Shown: positions 52,132-61,046, counted from the stretch's first letter. The stretch is 64,000 nucleotides of DNA from Chryseobacterium fluminis (GCF_026314945.1 NZ_CP111121.1:186001-250000), one strand, 5' to 3'. Made by a program: numbers and translations. Notes: generated by a model from the sequence alone, not told the origin.

Positions 52132-52139
52132 TATCTTTG
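52132..52139 (+). promoter_or_regulatory. -7 box of the HAD hydrolase gene
   Basis: TATCTTTG, 24 bases before the ATG at 52164, directly behind the upstream terminator. Confidence 0.55.
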
Positions 52140-52163
52140 CCAATCTAAATCATAATCAAAAAC

Positions 52164-52595
52164 ATGATGAACAATAAGAAAATTGCTGTTGATTTTGACG
52201 GAACTATAGTGGATGATGCATATCCGGCAATTGGCAAACCAAAAATTTTTGCCTTCGAAACATTGAGAAGACTTCAGGCTGAAGGATACCGATTAATTCT
52301 CTGGACGTACAGACACGGAAAAACACTGGATGAGGCGGTAGAATTCTGTAAAAAGAACGGAATAGAATTTTATGCCGTCAATTCAAGTTTCGATGGTGAA
52401 GTATTTGATTCTGCAAGCCAGTCCAGAAAACTGGATGCAGACTGGTTTATTGATGACAGAAATTTAGGTGGCTTTCCGGGTTGGGGCGAGATCTACAATA
52501 TTATTCAGGAAAGAATAGAATTCCGGGTAGAAGGCAAAGAAGTCCTGGCCTACTCAAAGCTTAAAAAAGAAAAGAAAAAGGGATTATTCTGGTAG
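52164..52595 (+). CDS. Small HAD-superfamily hydrolase (BT0820-like)
   Basis: A 143-residue cytoplasmic phosphatase-like protein. The HAD motifs are motif I AVDFDGTIVDD, motif II in LILWTYRHG (Thr), and motif IV in DWFIDDRNLGGFPGW, with a lysine-containing helix between (KTLDEAVEFCKKNG). It has no cap domain, matching the short HAD proteins described from Bacteroides. The substrate is unknown, probably a small phosphate ester. The C-terminus is very lysine-rich (KLKKEKKKGLFW). Monocistronic. Confidence 0.85.
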   Translation: MMNNKKIAVDFDGTIVDDAYPAIGKPKIFAFETLRRLQAEGYRLILWTYRHGKTLDEAVEFCKKNGIEFYAVNSSFDGEVFDSASQSRKLDADWFIDDRNLGGFPGWGEIYNIIQERIEFRVEGKEVLAYSKLKKEKKKGLFW

Positions 52596-52602
52596 AATAT
52601 TC

Positions 52603-52690
52603 AATCTAACAATTTAACAATATAGCAATTAATCGTAACACACCGTTATCGTCACGCTGATGCACTGTTATAGGGTTACATTTATAAATT
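52603..52690. repeat. Degenerate relative of the 11664-11748 repeat
   Basis: AATTTAACAATATAGCAAT (52611-52629) differs from 11660-11678 by one base. Further on, GGGTTACATTTATAA resembles the right arm of that element (GGTTACATT shared). The arms no longer pair well. It lies between the HAD hydrolase and map genes. Confidence 0.5.
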
Positions 52691-52695
52691 AGAAC

Positions 52696-53505
52696 ATGAT
52701 TCAATTAAAAACAATAGACGAGCTTCGTCTTATGAAAGAAAGTGCCCAGTTAGTTTCCAGAACGTTAGGAATGCTGGCGAAAGAAATAAAACCTGGGATT
52801 ACCACTTTATATTTGGATAAATTAGCGCATGATTTTATTAAAGATCACGGTGCAGAACCTGCATTCCTGGGATATGGAGGCTTTCCGTATTCGCTGTGTA
52901 TCTCTCCGAACGAACAGGTCGTTCATGGCTTTCCAAGCAACGAAGAGATCAGAGAAGGAGATGTACTTTCTGTAGACTGTGGTGCTGTCTTAAACGGGTT
53001 TGTGGGTGATCATGCCTACACTTTCGAAATAGGAGAAGTAAAGCCTGAGACTAAAAAATTATTGAAAGTAGCCAAAGAATCTCTCTACAAAGGAATTGCA
53101 CAATGTGTGAGAGGAAAGAGAATCGGAGATATTTCCCATGCCATTCAGTCCCACTGTGAAAAAGAAGGCTATGGTGTTGTTAAAGAGCTCGTAGGACATG
53201 GAGTCGGAAGAAAAATGCACGAAGATCCGCAGGTTCCGAATTACGGAAGACAGGGAAGTGGTAAAGTAATCAAAGACGGGTTGACCATTGCTATCGAACC
53301 AATGATCAATCTTGGTACGGAAAAAGTGAAATTCCATAATGACGGATGGACAGTCACTACCCTGGACAACCAGCCTTCGGCGCACTTTGAGCATGACGTG
53401 GCTGTTTATAACGGAAAACCGGTGTTGCTTTCTACCTTCCAATATATCTATGATGCCTTAGGGATCGTAAGTGATGAAGAAAAGCCATTTCAAATGGATT
53501 TTTAA
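52696..53505 (+). CDS. map: Type I methionine aminopeptidase
   Basis: A 269-residue enzyme that removes the initiator methionine from nascent proteins. The five metal ligands are visible: Asp in SVDCGA, Asp in VGDHAYT, His in VGHGVGRKMHE, Glu in AIEPMIN, and Glu in SAHFEHDVAV. The substrate histidine is in EQVVHGFP. The length fits type Ia without an N-terminal extension. The stop overlaps the ATG of the following methyltransferase gene by one base (TAATG), so the two are translationally coupled. Confidence 0.95.
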   Translation: MIQLKTIDELRLMKESAQLVSRTLGMLAKEIKPGITTLYLDKLAHDFIKDHGAEPAFLGYGGFPYSLCISPNEQVVHGFPSNEEIREGDVLSVDCGAVLNGFVGDHAYTFEIGEVKPETKKLLKVAKESLYKGIAQCVRGKRIGDISHAIQSHCEKEGYGVVKELVGHGVGRKMHEDPQVPNYGRQGSGKVIKDGLTIAIEPMINLGTEKVKFHNDGWTVTTLDNQPSAHFEHDVAVYNGKPVLLSTFQYIYDALGIVSDEEKPFQMDF

Positions 53506-54272
53506 TGAAACAGGTAACGAAGTTTTTATTAAATAAAATTCCGCGTCCATGGCTTATCAAAATGAGTATCTGGGCGAGACCTCTGATTTATCAGTTTTTT
53601 AAAGGCGATCAGTTTTATGATCCTATCGATGGGAGATCTTACCGCAAATTTCTTCCCTACGGATATGGAAAACAGCGTGAAAATGCACTGTCTCCGGGAA
53701 CTTTAAGCCTGGAACGGCATCGCCAGATGTGGCTCTATCTTCAGAACGAAACCGATTTTTTTATTAAAAACCATAAAGTGCTTCATATCGCACCCGAGCA
53801 GGAGTTTTTGAAGAAATTCAAGAGAATGAGCAATCTGAATTATGTTTCTGCAGATCTGTTTTCGCCCATTGTAGATGTAAAGGCAGACATTCTGGATCTT
53901 CCTTTTCCGGATGAAAGCTTTGATATTGTATTCTGTAACCATGTGCTGGAACACATTGAAGATGATGCTAAAGCAATGAGTGAGCTTTACCGGGTAATGC
54001 GGCCAGGAGGGTGGGGAATACTTCAGGTGCCGATGAGAAATTCTCATGAAAAAACCTATGAAGACTTTACCATTAAAGATCCTAAAGAACGTCAGAAACA
54101 TTTTGGTCAGTATGATCATGTCCGGTGGTACGGAATGGATTATTTTGACCGTTTGAGAAAAGCAGGCTTTGAAGCTGAAGCCAACTTATATTCTCAGCAG
54201 TTTTCAGAAGAAGAAATTGAAAAATACGGGTTAAGAAAAAATGAAATCTTACCTCTGGTTTTCAAAAAATAA
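53505..54272 (+). CDS. Class I SAM-dependent methyltransferase
   Basis: A 255-residue methyltransferase. The SAM-binding region is the stretch VLHIAPEQEFLKKFK then YVSADLFSPIVDVKADILDLPF, with PFPDESFDIVFCNHVLEHIE as the canonical motif after strand 4 and MRPGGWGILQVPM as post-motif. An N-terminal roughly 85-residue helical part (WARPLIYQFFKGDQFYDPID) is shared with predicted glycan- or lipid-related methyltransferases. Substrate unknown. It is coupled to map by a one-base overlap and ends at a terminator. Confidence 0.85.
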   Translation: MKQVTKFLLNKIPRPWLIKMSIWARPLIYQFFKGDQFYDPIDGRSYRKFLPYGYGKQRENALSPGTLSLERHRQMWLYLQNETDFFIKNHKVLHIAPEQEFLKKFKRMSNLNYVSADLFSPIVDVKADILDLPFPDESFDIVFCNHVLEHIEDDAKAMSELYRVMRPGGWGILQVPMRNSHEKTYEDFTIKDPKERQKHFGQYDHVRWYGMDYFDRLRKAGFEAEANLYSQQFSEEEIEKYGLRKNEILPLVFKK

Positions 54273-54273
54273 A

Positions 54274-54306
54274 AGGACCGTCTTCATAATGGAGACGGTC
54301 TTTATT
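54274..54306 (+). terminator. Terminator of the map-methyltransferase unit
   Basis: The stem GACCGTCT / AGACGGTC, extended by CG and GT pairs, with a short loop and TTTATTT. Confidence 0.85.
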
Positions 54307-54344
54307 TGTACTCAATTTGCCGGGAGGATAAAAATAAAGCGATG

Positions 54345-54362
54345 GAACGGGATAAACCGTTC
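54345..54362 (-). terminator. Weak terminator candidate after the SMR gene
   Basis: GAACGG / CCGTTC with a 6-base loop, 46 bases past the SMR gene stop. On the minus strand a T-rich CTTTATTTTTATCC follows at some distance. Confidence 0.4.
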
Positions 54363-54408
54363 TCAGAATGAAAACGGTTAAATTTTTGTGTTCCGGTGTT
54401 TTATATGA

Positions 54409-54738
54409 TCAGTGAGATGAAACAGCTTTTAAACCTACCACGGAACCGATAAGCGTGACGATAAAAAAAATTCTCCAGAAGCTTACAGGGTCTTTAAAAA
54501 AGAAAATTCCCATTAAAACCGTTCCTACCGCACCTATTCCTGTCCAGACCGCATAAGCCGTCCCGATGGGTAGTGTCTGCGTAGCTTTTATCAGTAGCAG
54601 CATACTTACCGTGAGGGATACCAGGAAGCCGGCAAACCATAAATACATGCTTGTTCCCGAAGTTTCTTTTACCTTTCCTAAACACGAAGCGAAAGCGACT
54701 TCAAATAGTCCCGCGATAACCAAGATAATCCAATTCAT
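54409..54738 (-). CDS. SMR-family exporter, SugE/Gdx-like
   Basis: A 109-residue four-helix inner-membrane protein of the small multidrug resistance family. The essential glutamate of helix 1 is in WIILVIAGLFEVAFASCL. The motif GTAYAVWTGIGAVGTVLMG is the SMR signature in helix 3. Lack of a second SMR gene suggests a homodimer. Sequence features point to the SugE/Gdx side of the family, whose best known members export guanidinium; the true substrate is not known here. A Crp-type regulator gene lies 114 bp upstream in the same direction. Confidence 0.88.
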   Translation of the reverse strand: MNWIILVIAGLFEVAFASCLGKVKETSGTSMYLWFAGFLVSLTVSMLLLIKATQTLPIGTAYAVWTGIGAVGTVLMGIFFFKDPVSFWRIFFIVTLIGSVVGLKAVSSH

Positions 54739-54852
54739 TTTTTAATTTTTCTGCTGCAAAGTTCCCTATTTCCAGCTCGGAAAAATTTTACAATTGTTAA
54801 AAAATAAAATTATTTATTGCATCGATCCATAAAACTTCGGTTTTCAGATCCA

Positions 54853-55419
54853 TCATAATTTGACCTCTGCCCGGATTCTGCTTAAGCTCACCTGTGTGAT
54901 GCCTAAATAAGACGCAATATGGCCCAGCTGAACCCTTCTCAGAAGATGCGGCTTGTTCCTCATGAGGTCAGAATACCGTTCAAGTGCCGTTTTATACTGT
55001 CTGGAAATAATCAATTCTTCTGTTTTTACGAGTTCTTTTTCTGCAAACTTCCTTCCCCAGTTCGCGATATGGATATCTTCACTGAATAATTTTCGAAGGC
55101 TCTCCGTTTCAAGCCGGTAGAGATCACAATTCTCCAGAAGTTCTATATTTTCGTAACCCGGCTTATCCTCCACATAGCTTTTCATGGATACCACTGTTTC
55201 CCCTTCGCTTCCGAACCAGAAAGTAATTTCATTTTCTTCCCTTGTCGCATACGCACGCAAAATCCCTTTCTTTACAAAATAGAGATAGGGAATCACTTTT
55301 TCAGCCTGCATCAGGCAGAAATTTTTAGGATACGAGACTTCGGTAATATACTTTTTCAGGTTATTTCTCGAATCATCCGGTAGCGGCTCTATGTTGTCAA
55401 TTATTTCGTCAATACTCAT
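54853..55419 (-). CDS. Crp/Fnr family transcriptional regulator
   Basis: A 188-residue regulator with an N-terminal cyclic-nucleotide-binding fold (YLYFVKKGILRAYATREENE, FWFGSEGETVVSMKSYVEDK) and a short C-terminal helix-turn-helix (RRVQLGHIASYLGITQVSLS then RIRAE). It lacks Fnr cysteine ligands and has no clear cAMP pocket, like most Bacteroidetes members. The neighbouring SMR exporter gene on the same strand is a plausible target. It is divergent from the lacI-type gene across a 329-bp region. Confidence 0.88.
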   Translation of the reverse strand: MSIDEIIDNIEPLPDDSRNNLKKYITEVSYPKNFCLMQAEKVIPYLYFVKKGILRAYATREENEITFWFGSEGETVVSMKSYVEDKPGYENIELLENCDLYRLETESLRKLFSEDIHIANWGRKFAEKELVKTEELIISRQYKTALERYSDLMRNKPHLLRRVQLGHIASYLGITQVSLSRIRAEVKL

Positions 55420-55511
55420 ACAGGAATTTCTCCGTTCAAAATTATCGGTTTATAATATGGAATAAAAAAGAATTGACAGAAAATTTGAAAAGAATTTCAA
55501 AAATTATAGGA

Positions 55512-55521
55512 TAAACGTTTA
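55512..55521. promoter_or_regulatory. LacI-type operator candidate upstream of lacI
   Basis: The palindrome TAAACGTTTA with central CG, followed by ACCT, matches the site before the kinase gene (56769-56780). A half-site GGTAAACG follows at 55534-55541. It suggests autoregulation. Confidence 0.6.
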
Positions 55522-55699
55522 ACCTAAATTAACGGTAAACGATGACGAAACTGTTAATAAGCAGGTAATCTTTGGTTAATAGAACAGTAACAATAAAATA
55601 TACATGTTTGATTTGTAATGAGTTAATATTTTTAAACATACTGCAAAAAAAAAGTGCGAAAATACATTTTTTTTTGAATTGGCCAAGAAAACCAGGCTA

Positions 55700-55731
55700 T
55701 TGTTTTATATGTATATTATAAGATAATTTTG
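55700..55731 (+). promoter_or_regulatory. lacI-type gene promoter
   Basis: TTG (55700-55702), 21 bases, then TAATTTTG (55724-55731), 17 bases before the ATG at 55749. Upstream in the gap is only AT-rich sequence and the operator at 55512. Confidence 0.65.
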
Positions 55732-55748
55732 CGCTGTAAGTCAATCGT

Positions 55749-56750
55749 ATGAAAAGAGCTTCTATTAAAGACATAGCAAGAATTGCAGGGGTTTCCGTAG
55801 CAACCGTTTCTTATGTCTTAAATAAAAAAGAAGGAAGCAGAATCAGTGAAGCCACACAGCAGAAAATCTTCGATATAGCTGAAACGATTAATTATACTCC
55901 GAATAAAATCGCAAAAAGCCTGAAAATGAGCAAAAGCAAACTGATAGGACTGATTTTGGCGGATATTTCAAATGACTTTTACTCCAGTATTGCCCGCTGT
56001 ATCGAAGACGAAGCCATGAAGTACGGATATACTATATTGATCGGCAGTTCAGACGAAAATCCCGATAAATTCAAAAAACTGACGGAACTTTTTTCCGAAC
56101 AGCAGGTAGACGGAATGATCGTAGCCCCGGTGGTAAATTCAGACGAATCTATTTTAAAACTGATCAGAGAAGAATATCCTATCATCACCATTGACCGTTA
56201 CCTGAAAAATGTAAACATTCCCGGCGTGATGATTAATAATTCAGAAATATCGGAATATATTTGCCGCTATGTCCTTAAAAAAGATTTTGAGGAAATCATT
56301 TATGTGGGATACGATACTGAACTTCCTCACCTGCAAGACAGGCAGGAAGGTTTTGAGAAGGGAATGGCCGGTGCTCAAATTTCAGTAAAAAGATTACTGG
56401 TCGGTATAGATCGTATTACTGCTGATGTTCAGACTGCTCTCCAGGAAAACCTTGATCTCGCATCGAAGAAAACAGTCATTTATTTTTCCAGTAATAAACT
56501 TGCCATTGCCGGACTGAGCTATTTTACAGAACATCAGATCAAAGTTCCGGATGATATTTCTGTCATTGCATTTGATGAAACGGAGGCATATAAACTTTTC
56601 CCTACAGAAATAAGCTTTGTCCGGCAGCCGCTGATAGAAATGGCAAAAGAAGCAGTACAATTACTTGATGATCAAATCAGCAATTATGCTACTGACGGCA
56701 GGAAAATTACCTTTCCGGCTAAATTAATTGAAAAAAATTCGGTACAATAA
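55749..56750 (+). CDS. LacI-family transcriptional regulator
   Basis: A 333-residue repressor. The N-terminal helix-turn-helix and hinge helix (IKDIARIAGVSVATVSYVLN, NKIAKSLKMSKSKLIGLIL) are classical. The C-terminal periplasmic-binding-like domain (residues of about 60-333) has LADISNDFYSSIARCIEDEA, VDGMIVAP and DDISVIAFDETEAYKLF. The next three genes encode a sugar kinase, permease and epimerase, and the matching CG-centred palindromes at 55512 and 56769 are suitable operators. The inducer is probably a ketose or its phosphate. Confidence 0.92.
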   Translation: MKRASIKDIARIAGVSVATVSYVLNKKEGSRISEATQQKIFDIAETINYTPNKIAKSLKMSKSKLIGLILADISNDFYSSIARCIEDEAMKYGYTILIGSSDENPDKFKKLTELFSEQQVDGMIVAPVVNSDESILKLIREEYPIITIDRYLKNVNIPGVMINNSEISEYICRYVLKKDFEEIIYVGYDTELPHLQDRQEGFEKGMAGAQISVKRLLVGIDRITADVQTALQENLDLASKKTVIYFSSNKLAIAGLSYFTEHQIKVPDDISVIAFDETEAYKLFPTEISFVRQPLIEMAKEAVQLLDDQISNYATDGRKITFPAKLIEKNSVQ

Positions 56751-56759
56751 AAAAAATTA

Positions 56760-56780
56760 TATATTAGCTTAAACGTTTAA
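56760..56780 (+). promoter_or_regulatory. Operator and possible promoter of the kinase operon
   Basis: The 12-base perfect palindrome TTAAACGTTTAA (56769-56780) lies between lacI and the kinase gene, four bases before its ATG. TATATTAG (56760-56767) just upstream is one base off a -7 box, so a bound repressor would cover the transcription start. Confidence 0.65.
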
Positions 56781-56784
56781 CCTG

Positions 56785-57702
56785 ATGAATAATAAAAATA
56801 CATATATAGTCTGTTTCGGCGAAATTCTCTGGGATATCTTTCCGGATGGTGAGAAGGCTGGCGGAGCACCGTTCAATGCAGCTTATCATATTAAAAAAAT
56901 GGGAATCGAAGTGAAAATGCTGAGCCGGATTGGGAATGACGAGCTTGGAAAGAAATTGACAGACCGGATGAAGGGCTGGGGAATTACCACCAGTTATATC
57001 CAGGAAGACCTTGAGCATCCCACGAGCACAGTACTCGCGAAAATTGATGAACACCATGAAGCAAGTTATGAAATCATTAACCACGTAGCCTGGGACTATA
57101 TAGAATTCCTTCCTGAACATGAAAAACTCGTATCGGAGGCTGAAGCCTTCATCTTTGGAAGTCTGTCGGCAAGAAACGAAAAAACAAGGGAAACCCTTCT
57201 GAAGCTTTTAAAGTCTGCAAAACTCAAAGTATTTGATGTCAATTTCAGACCTCCATTTATTGATGTGGATCTTATCAGGCAACTGCTTCACCATGCTGAT
57301 ATAGTAAAGATGAATAAATCGGAAATGAGACAGATTATGGAATTCCTTGGGAAAGAATACAAAAGTGAAGAAGAAACAGCTGCTTTTATCCAAAAGCATT
57401 TTGACATCAGAGAAATCATTCTTACAAAAGGCAGCAAAGGAGCACGGTATTTCACAGGCGACACTCATTATGATTTTGCAGCCGTTCCCATTGAAATTGC
57501 AGATACGGTAGGAAGCGGGGATGCGTTTCTTTCCGGTTTTATATCCAAAAGAATCCTGGGAGGATCTCCTGAAGAGATGATGAATAATGCTGTATCCCTT
57601 GGTGCATGGATTACATCAAAATACGGGGCCTGTCCCGGCTATGACCTTCAGGAATTTGAAGCCTTCAAAAATAAACAAACGGGCATCCCCGGTAAACAGT
57701 AA
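56785..57702 (+). CDS. PfkB-family fructokinase-like sugar kinase
   Basis: A 305-residue ribokinase-fold enzyme that phosphorylates a sugar with ATP. Substrate-binding GGAPFNAAYHIKKMG near the N-terminus and the catalytic ATP motif DTVGSGDAFLSGF near the C-terminus are intact, and the start FGEILWDIFPDG fits bacterial fructokinases. It is the first gene after the lacI-type regulator and is preceded by an operator. With the permease and epimerase downstream it would channel a ketose, likely fructose, into glycolysis. Fructose specificity is inferred. Confidence 0.87.
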   Translation: MNNKNTYIVCFGEILWDIFPDGEKAGGAPFNAAYHIKKMGIEVKMLSRIGNDELGKKLTDRMKGWGITTSYIQEDLEHPTSTVLAKIDEHHEASYEIINHVAWDYIEFLPEHEKLVSEAEAFIFGSLSARNEKTRETLLKLLKSAKLKVFDVNFRPPFIDVDLIRQLLHHADIVKMNKSEMRQIMEFLGKEYKSEEETAAFIQKHFDIREIILTKGSKGARYFTGDTHYDFAAVPIEIADTVGSGDAFLSGFISKRILGGSPEEMMNNAVSLGAWITSKYGACPGYDLQEFEAFKNKQTGIPGKQ

Positions 57703-57752
57703 AACCGGAAGACGGTATGGTAGTAATGCTCATACTGCCCCCGGTTTTTTTT
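57701..57752 (+). terminator. Terminator after the kinase gene
   Basis: The outer stem AAAACCGG / CCGGTTTT encloses an imperfect inner stem (GTATG / CATAC) and is followed by TTTT. Some read-through to the permease is expected if the cluster is one operon. Confidence 0.8.
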
Positions 57753-57831
57753 AGGTTCATATCCTCTATCTTATGATCAGGCTAAAATAACAACACCCTG
57801 ATTCATATTCAACAGGCAAATAAACAAATCT

Positions 57832-59088
57832 ATGAGTACAGCAAAATTTACCGAAAGAAAATACCTCGTGGTATTGGCTTTTGTCACGTCACTATTCTTT
57901 TTTTGGGCTATTGCACTTACCATGGGTGATATTCTGAATAAACATTTTCAGAACGTCCTTCATATCTCAAAATCCAGGTCCGGGCTTGTGCAGCTCTCTA
58001 TTTTCGGCGCCTATGCGTTGATGGGAATTCCTGCAGGACTCTTCATGAAAAAATTCGGCTATAAAATGGGTGTGATTCTGGGATTAACGCTATTTGCAGG
58101 CGGATGTTTTCTCTTTATACCCGCTGCAGACACGGCCTCATTCGGATTCTTCCGCATTGCCCTGTTTATCTTAGCATTGGGAATGGCAACTTTGGAAACC
58201 GTAGCTCACCCTTTTGTGGCGGCTCTGGGTGACGAACGAACCAGTGATCAAAGGGTTAATTTTGCCCAGTCTTTTAACGGATTGGGAGCCATCGCAGGCC
58301 CGTTGCTGGGTGGTCTGTTTATATTCAGTGGTTCTGCTGAAGATCATTCTCTGGATTCGGTAAAAAGCCTGTATACATGGATTGGAATTATCATTCTGAT
58401 GCTGGCAGTTATTTTTTCGTTTATAAAAGTTCCCGATTTAAAAGATCCGCATGCAAAAGAAGCGGAACAGTTTGAGCGGGAAGGACTGGAGCGGGAAATA
58501 GAAACCGTACATTCCGAAGTTCCGCTCTGGAAACAGAGACACTTTGTATTTGCCGTGATAGCCCAGTTTTTCAATGTGGCGGCACAAGGAGGTACGTGGG
58601 CATTTTTTATCAATTACAGCGTTGAAAAAATGCAGATGCAGGAATCTCAGGCGACCTATTATTTCTCCATAAGTATGGCCCTGATGATGGGCGGAAGATT
58701 TATCGGAACATTTCTGATGAAATATATAGCGCCCAATAAAGTTCTGGCCATTTTTACGGCCTGTAATATTGTATTGTGCTTAATAGTGTCCCAAAGTTTC
58801 GGCTGGGTTTCCTACATCAGCTTGATCTTGCTTAATTTATTTTTAAGTGTCATGTATCCTACCATTTTCAGTCTCGGATTAAAAAAATTAGGCGGGAAAG
58901 TACAGCAGGCTTCCTCTTTTCTGGTAATGGCCATGTTCGGGGGAGCATTTTTTACTCCGATTATGGGAATGCTGGCTGAAAAAGATGTGGCGCATTCGTA
59001 TCTGCTTCCGATCATCTGCTATGTAGTCATCATTCTGTTTGCGCTGAAATTCTATAAGCCGAAAAGAATACATCCGACAAGGAAATAA
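57832..59088 (+). CDS. FHS-family MFS sugar permease
   Basis: A 418-residue inner-membrane transporter with twelve predicted helices, of the fucose/glucose/galactose-proton symporter type (FFFWAIALTMGDILNKHFQN at the start, GPLLGGLFIFSGS, and NVAAQGGTWAFFINY in helix 7). A charged central loop (KDPHAKEAEQFEREGLERE) separates the halves. It follows the kinase gene and precedes the epimerase gene, 16 bp before its ATG. The substrate is probably the ketose handled by these enzymes. Confidence 0.88.
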   Translation: MSTAKFTERKYLVVLAFVTSLFFFWAIALTMGDILNKHFQNVLHISKSRSGLVQLSIFGAYALMGIPAGLFMKKFGYKMGVILGLTLFAGGCFLFIPAADTASFGFFRIALFILALGMATLETVAHPFVAALGDERTSDQRVNFAQSFNGLGAIAGPLLGGLFIFSGSAEDHSLDSVKSLYTWIGIIILMLAVIFSFIKVPDLKDPHAKEAEQFEREGLEREIETVHSEVPLWKQRHFVFAVIAQFFNVAAQGGTWAFFINYSVEKMQMQESQATYYFSISMALMMGGRFIGTFLMKYIAPNKVLAIFTACNIVLCLIVSQSFGWVSYISLILLNLFLSVMYPTIFSLGLKKLGGKVQQASSFLVMAMFGGAFFTPIMGMLAEKDVAHSYLLPIICYVVIILFALKFYKPKRIHPTRK

Positions 59089-59104
59089 CATAAAACAATT
59101 GACA

Positions 59105-59947
59105 ATGAATATAAAATTCGGAGCTTCTCTTCTCTCATGGATTACTCCACTCTGGAGCCCGCAAGCAGGGAAGTATGCGATTGAAAAAACGGCAGCAGCA
59201 GGTTTTGATCTTATCGAAATCCTGCTGCCGGTCTCTATGGATTTTAATGCCGGAGAAGTAAAGAAACAGCTGAATGACCATAATCTTGAAGCCGTATGTT
59301 CTTTAAATCTTCCTAAAGAAGCACACATCGCGAGCTACCCGGAAGTCGCTGAAAAGCTGATGAAAAAGGCAGTGGATAAAACGTCTGAACTGGAAACCGA
59401 CTTTCTGGGTGGTGTTCTCCACGGCGGAATCGGGGTGTTCTCAGGCAGTCCTTTAACCGAAACTGAGACTGAAACGATTGTTGAAGTCTGGGCAGCCGTA
59501 GCAGACTATGCAAAAAAAAAGGGTGTTAATATCGGAATTGAGCCTATAAACAGGTATGAAACGTATGTCTGCAATACCGCCGAAAATGTACTGGATATGA
59601 TTTCAAAGACGGGAAAAGACAATTTGTTTCTGCATCTCGATACATTCCATATGAATATGGAAGAAAATAATTTCTATGATCCCGTGATTTTAGCGGGAAA
59701 CAAGCTGAAACATATTCATATCACTGAATCCCACAGGGGAATGCTGGGAGAGGGAACCATCAACTGGCAGGAACTGTTTACTGCTTTAAGAGAAATTGAT
59801 TTTCAAGGAAATCTGGTGCTGGAGAACTTCTCATCTTCAGTTCCGGGAATGCAGGAAATGGTGTCTTTGTGGCAAAAATCGCCGTATGATGCCAGTGAGC
59901 TTGCAGAAGGAAGCCTCCGATTCCTTAAAAGACATCTCCGCGGGTAA
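59105..59947 (+). CDS. TIM-barrel sugar epimerase/isomerase
   Basis: A 280-residue xylose-isomerase-like TIM barrel from ATG 59105 (MNIKFGASLLSWITPLWSP). Metal ligands resemble ketose 3-epimerases: Glu in IGIEPINRYE, Asp in FLHLDTFHMNMEE, His in HIHITESHRG and Glu in LVLENFSS. The closest known functions are D-psicose/D-tagatose 3-epimerases. With the fructokinase it suggests conversion of a rare ketose to fructose. The TTG at 59099 is rejected as start. Exact substrate unknown. Confidence 0.83.
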   Translation: MNIKFGASLLSWITPLWSPQAGKYAIEKTAAAGFDLIEILLPVSMDFNAGEVKKQLNDHNLEAVCSLNLPKEAHIASYPEVAEKLMKKAVDKTSELETDFLGGVLHGGIGVFSGSPLTETETETIVEVWAAVADYAKKKGVNIGIEPINRYETYVCNTAENVLDMISKTGKDNLFLHLDTFHMNMEENNFYDPVILAGNKLKHIHITESHRGMLGEGTINWQELFTALREIDFQGNLVLENFSSSVPGMQEMVSLWQKSPYDASELAEGSLRFLKRHLRG

Positions 59948-60068
59948 ATTATGGTAACCAAGGTTCGAAGAAAAAGACAGGAAGCTGTTGCAGATGACCA
60001 ATGATCTCTTCAAGCCCAAGGAAAACAAAATCCGTAGGATAAACTCAGGGAAATCCTTATCAATTCAA

Positions 60069-60103
60069 ATAAAACCTTTCTGTCACGGGAGGTTTTATTT
60101 TTA
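60069..60103 (+). terminator. Terminator of the ketose cluster
   Basis: ATAAAACCT / AGGTTTTAT with a 12-base loop and TTTTTAAAA, 120 bases after the epimerase stop. Confidence 0.75.
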
Positions 60104-60142
60104 AAACTTCTATATTAATCCTTAAGACCGATTTTGTTTTAT

Positions 60143-60150
60143 TAACTTTG
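60143..60150 (+). promoter_or_regulatory. -7 box of era
   Basis: TAACTTTG, 20 bases before the ATG at 60171, matching TAnnTTTG. No convincing -33 box. Confidence 0.5.
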
Positions 60151-60170
60151 CAGTTGTAATATAATTTTTT

Positions 60171-61046
60171 ATGCACAAAGCAGGATTCGTAAATATAGTT
60201 GGAAAGCCCAATGCAGGAAAATCTACCCTTCTGAACCAGTTAATGGGAGAGAAGCTGGCGATTGTAACCCAAAAGGCACAGACAACACGACACAGGATTT
60301 TTGGAATTTATAATGAAGACGATTTACAGATTGTCTTTTCGGATACTCCCGGGGTACTTGATCCAAAGTACGGTTTACAGGAAAAAATGATGGATTTCGT
60401 AAAGGATTCTTTACAGGATGCAGATGTTTTTTTATTTATTGTTGACGTTACGGACAAAGCAGAGCCTTCAGAGTTTTTAATTGATAAACTGAATAAAATT
60501 CCGGTGCCTGTACTGCTTTTACTTAATAAAGTAGATCAGACCACGCAGGAAGGACTGGAAAAACTGGTCGCAGACTGGCATGAAAGAATTCCAAAGGCGG
60601 AAATTCTTCCTATTTCAGCGCTGAATGCCTTTAATACGGATATCATTCTGCCGAAATTAAAATCTCTGTTGCCTGAAAGTCCTCCGTATTATGACAAAGA
60701 TCAGTATACCGATAAGCCTGAGCGGTTTTTCGTAAATGAAGCTATTCGTGAGAAAATTCTTCTTAACTATGATAAAGAAATTCCCTATTCTGTAGAAGTG
60801 GTCACAGAGCAGTTTAAAGAAAAGGAAGGAATTATTTTTATCGATTCTATCATCTATGTAGAAAGGGATACCCAGAAAGGAATCATCATCGGTCACAAAG
60901 GAGAAGCCATTAAAAAAGTAGGGACGGAAGCAAGACTGGATTTAGAGAAATTCTTTACCAAGAAAGTACACTTAAATCTATTTGTAAAAGTGAAAAAAGA
61001 CTGGCGTAAAAACGACAGAGATCTGAAAAATTTCGGATACAGGTAG
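60171..61046 (+). CDS. era: Era GTPase
   Basis: A 291-residue ribosome-associated GTPase needed for 30S assembly and 16S rRNA 3'-end maturation. G1 is GKPNAGKST, G2 lies at AQTTRHR, G3 is DTPG, G4 is NKVD and G5 is SAL. The C-terminal KH domain has IGHKGEAIKKVGTEARLDLE, which binds the 16S 3' end. Length and order are normal. The DoxX gene follows 67 bp later and may be independent. Confidence 0.97.
   Translation: MHKAGFVNIVGKPNAGKSTLLNQLMGEKLAIVTQKAQTTRHRIFGIYNEDDLQIVFSDTPGVLDPKYGLQEKMMDFVKDSLQDADVFLFIVDVTDKAEPSEFLIDKLNKIPVPVLLLLNKVDQTTQEGLEKLVADWHERIPKAEILPISALNAFNTDIILPKLKSLLPESPPYYDKDQYTDKPERFFVNEAIREKILLNYDKEIPYSVEVVTEQFKEKEGIIFIDSIIYVERDTQKGIIIGHKGEAIKKVGTEARLDLEKFFTKKVHLNLFVKVKKDWRKNDRDLKNFGYR

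Noticed and set aside
33830..59970. tRNA-like GTTCGA segments at about 33832 and 59961
   Set aside because: No cloverleaf arms or acceptor ends are found around them.
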